A stretch of DNA of 15,284 bases, taken from positions 88,629 to 103,912 of the forward strand of contig CABJAV010000009.1 in the NCBI GenBank assembly GCA_902363675.1, in the 5' to 3' direction. The position numbers and the translations under genes are program-made. The notes beneath the pieces are model-generated. The model was not told where the DNA came from and ran no database searches. It worked only from the letters and a program-made list of their open reading frames with translations. How positions within the stretch are numbered: position 1 is the stretch's first letter; each line of letters opens with the position of its first letter. Source of the DNA: Lachnospiraceae bacterium (GTDB lineage: Bacteria > Bacillota > Clostridia > Lachnospirales > Lachnospiraceae). This document shows, piece after piece, positions 12,353 through 15,284 of this stretch.

Positions 12353-14248
12353 TTACTGAAGTAATGATAATACACCCTGATTAGACTGGTTAGCCTGAGC
12401 AAGCATAGACTGTCCTGCCTGAGCAAGAATGTTGTTCTTGCTGTACTCAACCATCTCTTCAGCCATATCTGTATCACGGATACGTGATTCAGCAGATGTG
12501 GTGTTCTCAACAACGTTGTCAACGTTAGCGATTGTATGCTCTAAGCGGTTCTGAACAGCACCAAGTGCGGATCTCTGAGCAGAAACCTTAGATACGGCAT
12601 CTGCAATAGCGTCAATTGCATATGTTGCAGCCTTACCAGAATCATCCTTAACGTTGATTCCCTTGATTCCAAGACCAGCTGCACTCATAGACTCAATGTC
12701 AACATTGATCTTGTTTGTCATGTCAGCATCTGCGCCTACATGTAAGCTGAAAGAAAGAGCATCTTTGGTTTCTACGGTACCTTTTGTAATTTCAAAAGAT
12801 CCGTCTCCTTTGTTAGCAACCTTTGCTGCAGTATCTGTACCAATAGAACTTGCATTTTCCAATTCAGAAGCAATCTTTTTATAAGCTTCATCAACTGTAA
12901 TTGTATTTTCTTCTACTGCATCCACACCAGCTGCTGTAACTTTAGTCAATGTATTTGCAGTTCCTTTTGCATAAGTTACCTGATTGCCTTCTTTAATCTT
13001 ATCAATAATACTTTCTCTTGTAAGCTTGTTAGCGGCAACATCTTCTTCGTCACTATTCTCAACAATAGTATATGTCTTTGAACCTGTACCTTTTTGACTG
13101 GCAATAGTTACTGTATTACCAGCAGCAGATCCCTGAATGCCTTTTTTTACTTCATCAAAATTAGTTGGGGTAAAGCCTGCTGCAACAACAGATGTTGTTT
13201 TTCCACTAGCTGTAACAGAATCCCCTGCTGCTAATGCTGCCCCATTAACTGTGGAAGCTTTCAAATCAGCATATGCTGTCGTTGAGACTTCGCCATCTGC
13301 CAATGCTCCAACAACTTTGTGTGATGCACTTGCAGAATCATCATAAATAGTTGATCCCTCCACAGCAATTGTAGTTGCATCTACTTTTTTCGCAGCAGCA
13401 GCTGCTGTATCAGCCCAATCACCGTCTTTATAAAATCCTGCAGCTGTATTTGTTGTTCCAGCAGCATGATATGTATATACCGTTCCATCATTGGTTGTGA
13501 TTGTGTCTCCAGCAGCAAAAGCTGTATCACCAAACTTTGCATTAGTAACAGCAGCTACATCATCTGTTAATGTTTTTTTAACACCGCCTGATGTAATGCT
13601 ATCTCCAGCTTTTAATACTAAATCTCCAGCAGCAGCCGTAAGCGCATAATTATCCTTTGATTTTGTTTCACCAATTGTGTACTCAGTTCCGCCAATAGTA
13701 ATCTTGCTACCATTTTCTAATTTTTTGTCCAATGTAAATGTTGAAGTTTTTCCATCTGCACTGTCAACTAATTTTCCATCCAGACCAGCATCATGAGCAT
13801 TTACATTAACCTTGGAAGAAGTTCCATCCACATTACCCTTTAACAGATAAGTCTCATTGAACTTGGTTGTCTCAGATACACGATCAATCTCAGTTGTTAA
13901 CTGGGAAATCTCATCCTGGATAGCAGAACGGTCAGACTCGCTGTTTGTTCCGTTAGAAGCCTGTACTGCTAACTCGTTCATTCTCTGTAACATAGAGTGA
14001 ACTTCTGTTAAAGCACCTTCAGCTGTCTGTACTGCAGATACACCATCTTCAGCGTTTGTAGAAGCCTGATCCAATCCCTTGATCTGCTTACGCATCTTCT
14101 CAGAAATTGTAAGTCCTGCTGCATCATCTGCTGCACGGTTGATCTTGTAACCGCTGGATAACTTCTCTGTTGACTTAGCCTGTGTAGATGTTGTTACGTT
14201 GAGCATTCTGTTGGCGTTCATCGCCTGCATGTTGTGTTGTACTACCAT
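12353..14248 (-). CDS. fliC: flagellin, 631 aa with large variable central domain
   Basis: This is the filament protein. The N-terminal D0/D1 part (residues 1-140) starts MVVQHNMQAMNANRMLNVTT and includes KSTEKLSSGYKINRAADDAA, LQRMNELAVQASNGTNSESD and TTKFNETYLLKGN. The C-terminal D1/D0 part (about 540-631) includes VSAQRSALGAVQNRLEHTIA and ends NQSNQGVLSLLQ. The roughly 400-residue middle is Ala/Thr/Gly/Asp-rich with recurring AGDSIT/AGDTIT/AGDSVT segments and a flagellin-IN-like stretch (GSKITIGGTEYTIGET); it would be the exposed D2/D3 region. GGAGG lies 7 bases before the ATG. The first 17 codons (one 2-base indel) and whole leader recur inverted at 15168-15282, with a recombinase between. 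Confidence 0.97.
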   Translation of the reverse strand: MVVQHNMQAMNANRMLNVTTSTQAKSTEKLSSGYKINRAADDAAGLTISEKMRKQIKGLDQASTNAEDGVSAVQTAEGALTEVHSMLQRMNELAVQASNGTNSESDRSAIQDEISQLTTEIDRVSETTKFNETYLLKGNVDGTSSKVNVNAHDAGLDGKLVDSADGKTSTFTLDKKLENGSKITIGGTEYTIGETKSKDNYALTAAAGDLVLKAGDSITSGGVKKTLTDDVAAVTNAKFGDTAFAAGDTITTNDGTVYTYHAAGTTNTAAGFYKDGDWADTAAAAAKKVDATTIAVEGSTIYDDSASASHKVVGALADGEVSTTAYADLKASTVNGAALAAGDSVTASGKTTSVVAAGFTPTNFDEVKKGIQGSAAGNTVTIASQKGTGSKTYTIVENSDEEDVAANKLTRESIIDKIKEGNQVTYAKGTANTLTKVTAAGVDAVEENTITVDEAYKKIASELENASSIGTDTAAKVANKGDGSFEITKGTVETKDALSFSLHVGADADMTNKINVDIESMSAAGLGIKGINVKDDSGKAATYAIDAIADAVSKVSAQRSALGAVQNRLEHTIANVDNVVENTTSAESRIRDTDMAEEMVEYSKNNILAQAGQSMLAQANQSNQGVLSLLQ

Positions 14249-14256
14249 AATATTTA

Positions 14257-14293
14257 CCTCCGTGTTGTCTTTCCTCCCGAACTCCGTTTCGGG
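14257..14293 (-). promoter_or_regulatory. flagellin leader: hairpin and ribosome site with two ACGGAG motifs (CsrA-like sites)
   Basis: In the mRNA, CCCGAA-ACGGAG-TTCGGG (14276-14293) forms a 6-bp stem with ACGGAG in the loop. The ribosome binding site (14257-14263) reads ACGGAGG. CsrA binds A-N-GGA, preferably in hairpin loops, and represses the B. subtilis hag transcript through one hairpin site and one site over the ribosome site. The arrangement here is the same in outline. CsrA and FliW are not in the window. Confidence 0.55.
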
Positions 14294-14339
14294 ATGATAT
14301 TATTTGGTTTGTACTCGACACAAATCCCTAGGTTAATTC

Positions 14340-14364
14340 ATGTCGATTATGCAACAATTCTTTA
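14340..14364 (-). promoter_or_regulatory. sigma-28-like flagellin promoter
   Basis: Minus-strand TAAA (14361-14364), a 14-base spacer and TCGACAT (14340-14346), compared with TAAA-N14-16-CCGATAT for sigma-28/SigD. The -10 matches 5 of 7. The right-hand copy has TAAA and CCGAC (15116-15137) with a 13-base spacer. Confidence 0.5.
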
Positions 14365-14376
14365 TAAAATGTTGCA
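14350..14376. other. palindromic core, putative recombinase crossover site (left)
   Basis: TGCAACA and TGTTGCA are inverted half-sites flanking a 13-base asymmetric centre ATTCTTTATAAAA. Inverted arms around an asymmetric spacer are the usual form of a tyrosine-recombinase core site. The same core lies inverted at 15104-15130. Confidence 0.55.
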
Positions 14377-14427
14377 CTTTTTTGTTTACACCATATATAT
14401 CGGTCCTCATCTCAAAACCTTAACCCC

Positions 14428-14455
14428 TTTATAGAACTTTTTTACTATTTTTCAA
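14428..14455 (-). promoter_or_regulatory. outward sigma-A-like promoter inside the putative invertible segment
   Basis: Minus-strand TTGAAA (14450-14455), a 16-base spacer and TATAAA (14428-14433), located after the recombinase stop and directed at the left flagellin. Inversion at the cores would turn it towards the right flagellin start. Confidence 0.55.
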
Positions 14456-14474
14456 AAAAATTTTCAAAACCTTA

Positions 14475-15053
14475 TCAAAGATGCACGGATAGGAAGATAT
14501 CATCTCTTTCATCCTGCGTAATTCCAAGGTATCGTTTCGTGATTTCATAAGAAGAATGATTGTATATGTCCATCAATAGTGCCGGTTGGACTCCTTGTTT
14601 CCAGGCATGATAGCCAAAAGTCTTGCGCAGTGAATGGCAACTGATATGTTCTTCGTGAATGGATTTTTCTGCGGCTGTCCGTACAATGCGATATGCCTGC
14701 GAACGGCTGAGTGGTTTGTTTTGCTGGCTTTTTGCAGAAAAAACATAATCTTCCGGGTTGGGTTCCTTCATTATATAGAAGTCGGACAATGCTTTTTGCG
14801 ACTCCGGGCAAAGTGCTATTTTGCTTTTTTTCCCTGTTTTATGTTCTATGATCTGTAAATGCGTACGGCATTTTGTCGTTTTGAAGTTGAATACATTTTT
14901 CCATTGAAGCGTCAATATGTCACTGATGCGCAGTGCGGTATGAAGTCCGATGACGATCAATGTGTAGTTGCGCTGATTGGGTTGAGTGGTTGCATAGTAA
15001 TTAATGAATTGCGAAAGTTGTCGTGAATCGCGGATTGGCTGTGTTGTTCCCAT
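14475..15053 (-). CDS. small tyrosine recombinase (FimB/FimE-sized invertase/integrase), 192 aa
   Basis: A tyrosine-type site-specific recombinase with all catalytic positions visible: Arg in LHTALRISDILTLQW (about residue 37), Lys in HKTGKKSKIAL, the H-x-x-R box HISCHSLRKTFGYHAW, and the second His and nucleophilic Tyr in YNHSSYEITKRYLGI (about residue 176). It is only the catalytic domain plus a short N-terminus, without the arm-binding domain of phage integrases. That size is typical of fimbrial and other phase-variation invertases. AAGGAGGA lies 4 bases before the ATG at 15053. It sits alone between inverted copies of the flagellin start, transcribed toward the left flagellin with no clear terminator between them. 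The proposed job is inversion of the roughly 0.75-kb segment that carries it. Confidence 0.9.
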   Translation of the reverse strand: MGTTQPIRDSRQLSQFINYYATTQPNQRNYTLIVIGLHTALRISDILTLQWKNVFNFKTTKCRTHLQIIEHKTGKKSKIALCPESQKALSDFYIMKEPNPEDYVFSAKSQQNKPLSRSQAYRIVRTAAEKSIHEEHISCHSLRKTFGYHAWKQGVQPALLMDIYNHSSYEITKRYLGITQDERDDIFLSVHL

Positions 15054-15103
15054 GGTTTCCTCCTTATGTGTGTGATAGGTTTGCTAAAAAGTCAAACATA
15101 CCA

Positions 15104-15130
15104 TACAACATTTTATAAAGAATTGTTGCA
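15104..15130. other. palindromic core, putative recombinase crossover site (right)
   Basis: TACAACA and TGTTGCA half-sites around TTTTATAAAGAAT, the reverse complement of the left core with one base changed in the outer arm. It lies about 50 bases upstream of the recombinase start codon, so the recombinase promoter may span it. Confidence 0.55.
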
Positions 15131-15282
15131 TACCGACTGGAGTTAACCTAGGGACTCTCGCCGGACGAAACCAAATAATATCATCCCGAAACGGAGTTCG
15201 GGAGGAAAGACAACACGGAGGTAAATATTATGGTAGTACAACACAACATGCGCAGGCGATGAACGCCAACAGAATGCTCAAC
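15104..15282 (+). repeat. right inverted repeat of the flagellin inversion region
   Basis: Inverted partner of 14198-14376. The homology continues to within two bases of the window end, so its true extent is unknown. Confidence 0.95.
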
Positions 15283-15284
15283 AT
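15230..15284 (+). pseudogene. start of a second flagellin gene, frame-broken at codon 8, cut by window edge
   Basis: The sequence copies the first flagellin's hairpin, ribosome site and ATG (15230), encoding MVVQHNM. Two extra bases (GC doubled at about 15249-15252, ATGCGCAGG versus ATGCAGG) then lead to MRRR and TGA at 15260-15262. The flagellin frame resumes at an ATG (15259-15261) that overlaps this stop as ATGA, reading MNANRMLN to the edge. It could be a pseudogene, a restart through coupled translation giving a flagellin lacking its first nine residues, or a sequence error. The rest of the gene is outside the window. Confidence 0.7.

Larger units (their letters stand above)
14198..14376 (-). 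repeat. left inverted repeat of the flagellin inversion region
   Basis: Its reverse complement matches 15104-15282. Identical blocks: a core of about 27 bases (14350-14376, one end mismatch), 83 bases (14228-14310 with 15168-15250) covering leader, hairpin, ribosome site and codons 1-7, and 30 bases (14198-14227 with 15253-15282). The portion between core and leader is only partly conserved. Confidence 0.95.

Noticed and set aside
12654..13346. Plus-strand open frames in the flagellin gene
   Set aside because: Antisense shadows favoured by the Ala/Thr-rich codons of the flagellin middle domain.
14545..14858. Other frames inside the recombinase gene
   Set aside because: The recombinase frame carries the full catalytic motif set; the others are out-of-frame or antisense readings.

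Overview
The window looks like a chromosomal stretch from a motile gut Lachnospiraceae (Agathobacter/Roseburia-like). The basis is moderate-to-low G+C, strong AGGAGG ribosome binding sites, near-consensus sigma-A promoters, tRNA-rich intergenic regions, a long commensal-type flagellin, and Rpn-family genes and a group II intron of kinds common in that family. This is inference from sequence style and protein families; no search was possible.

Layout. (1) 1-917: the 3' end of an IS200/IS605-type tnpB with its right end and a putative omega RNA, followed by a frame-broken small membrane or exported protein gene. (2) 937-1619: a six-tRNA operon (Pro, Gly, Arg, His, Gln, Lys) with a clear promoter and terminator. 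(3) 1701-3504: a MATE efflux gene on the minus strand, a minus-strand tRNA-Leu and a plus-strand tRNA-Ile. (4) 3545-7645: housekeeping and hypothetical genes, namely a 99-aa protein, a coiled-coil protein plus a membrane-anchored Gln-rich protein (likely one operon), a DUF1653 protein, a CYTH protein, a DJ-1/PfpI protein and a 76-aa hypothetical. (5) 7727-12298: an accessory island with two Rpn-family (PD-(D/E)XK nuclease/putative transposase) genes around a group II intron whose maturase ORF has a stop codon. (6) 12301-15284: a 631-aa flagellin on the minus strand, then a small tyrosine recombinase, then an inverted copy of the flagellin promoter, leader and first codons running off the right edge.

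Two systems stand out. The right end has the architecture of a flagellin inversion switch. A FimB-sized tyrosine recombinase and an outward sigma-A-like promoter lie between inverted repeats that carry a palindromic core, a sigma-28-like promoter, the 5' UTR and the flagellin start; the second flagellin start is frame-broken, with an ATGA restart. The Rpn island has two nuclease-family genes with different bodies and an almost identical C-terminal tail plus terminator. Each has a strong internal Shine-Dalgarno and ATG that would make the C-terminal tail as a separate small protein, as reported for intragenic Rpn antitoxins. Each is also preceded by a long leader with a shared hairpin element and an overlapping alternative hairpin.

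Caveat: the window contains four frame disruptions (near 650, 8151, 10080 and 15251). Some may be assembly or sequencing errors rather than biology.
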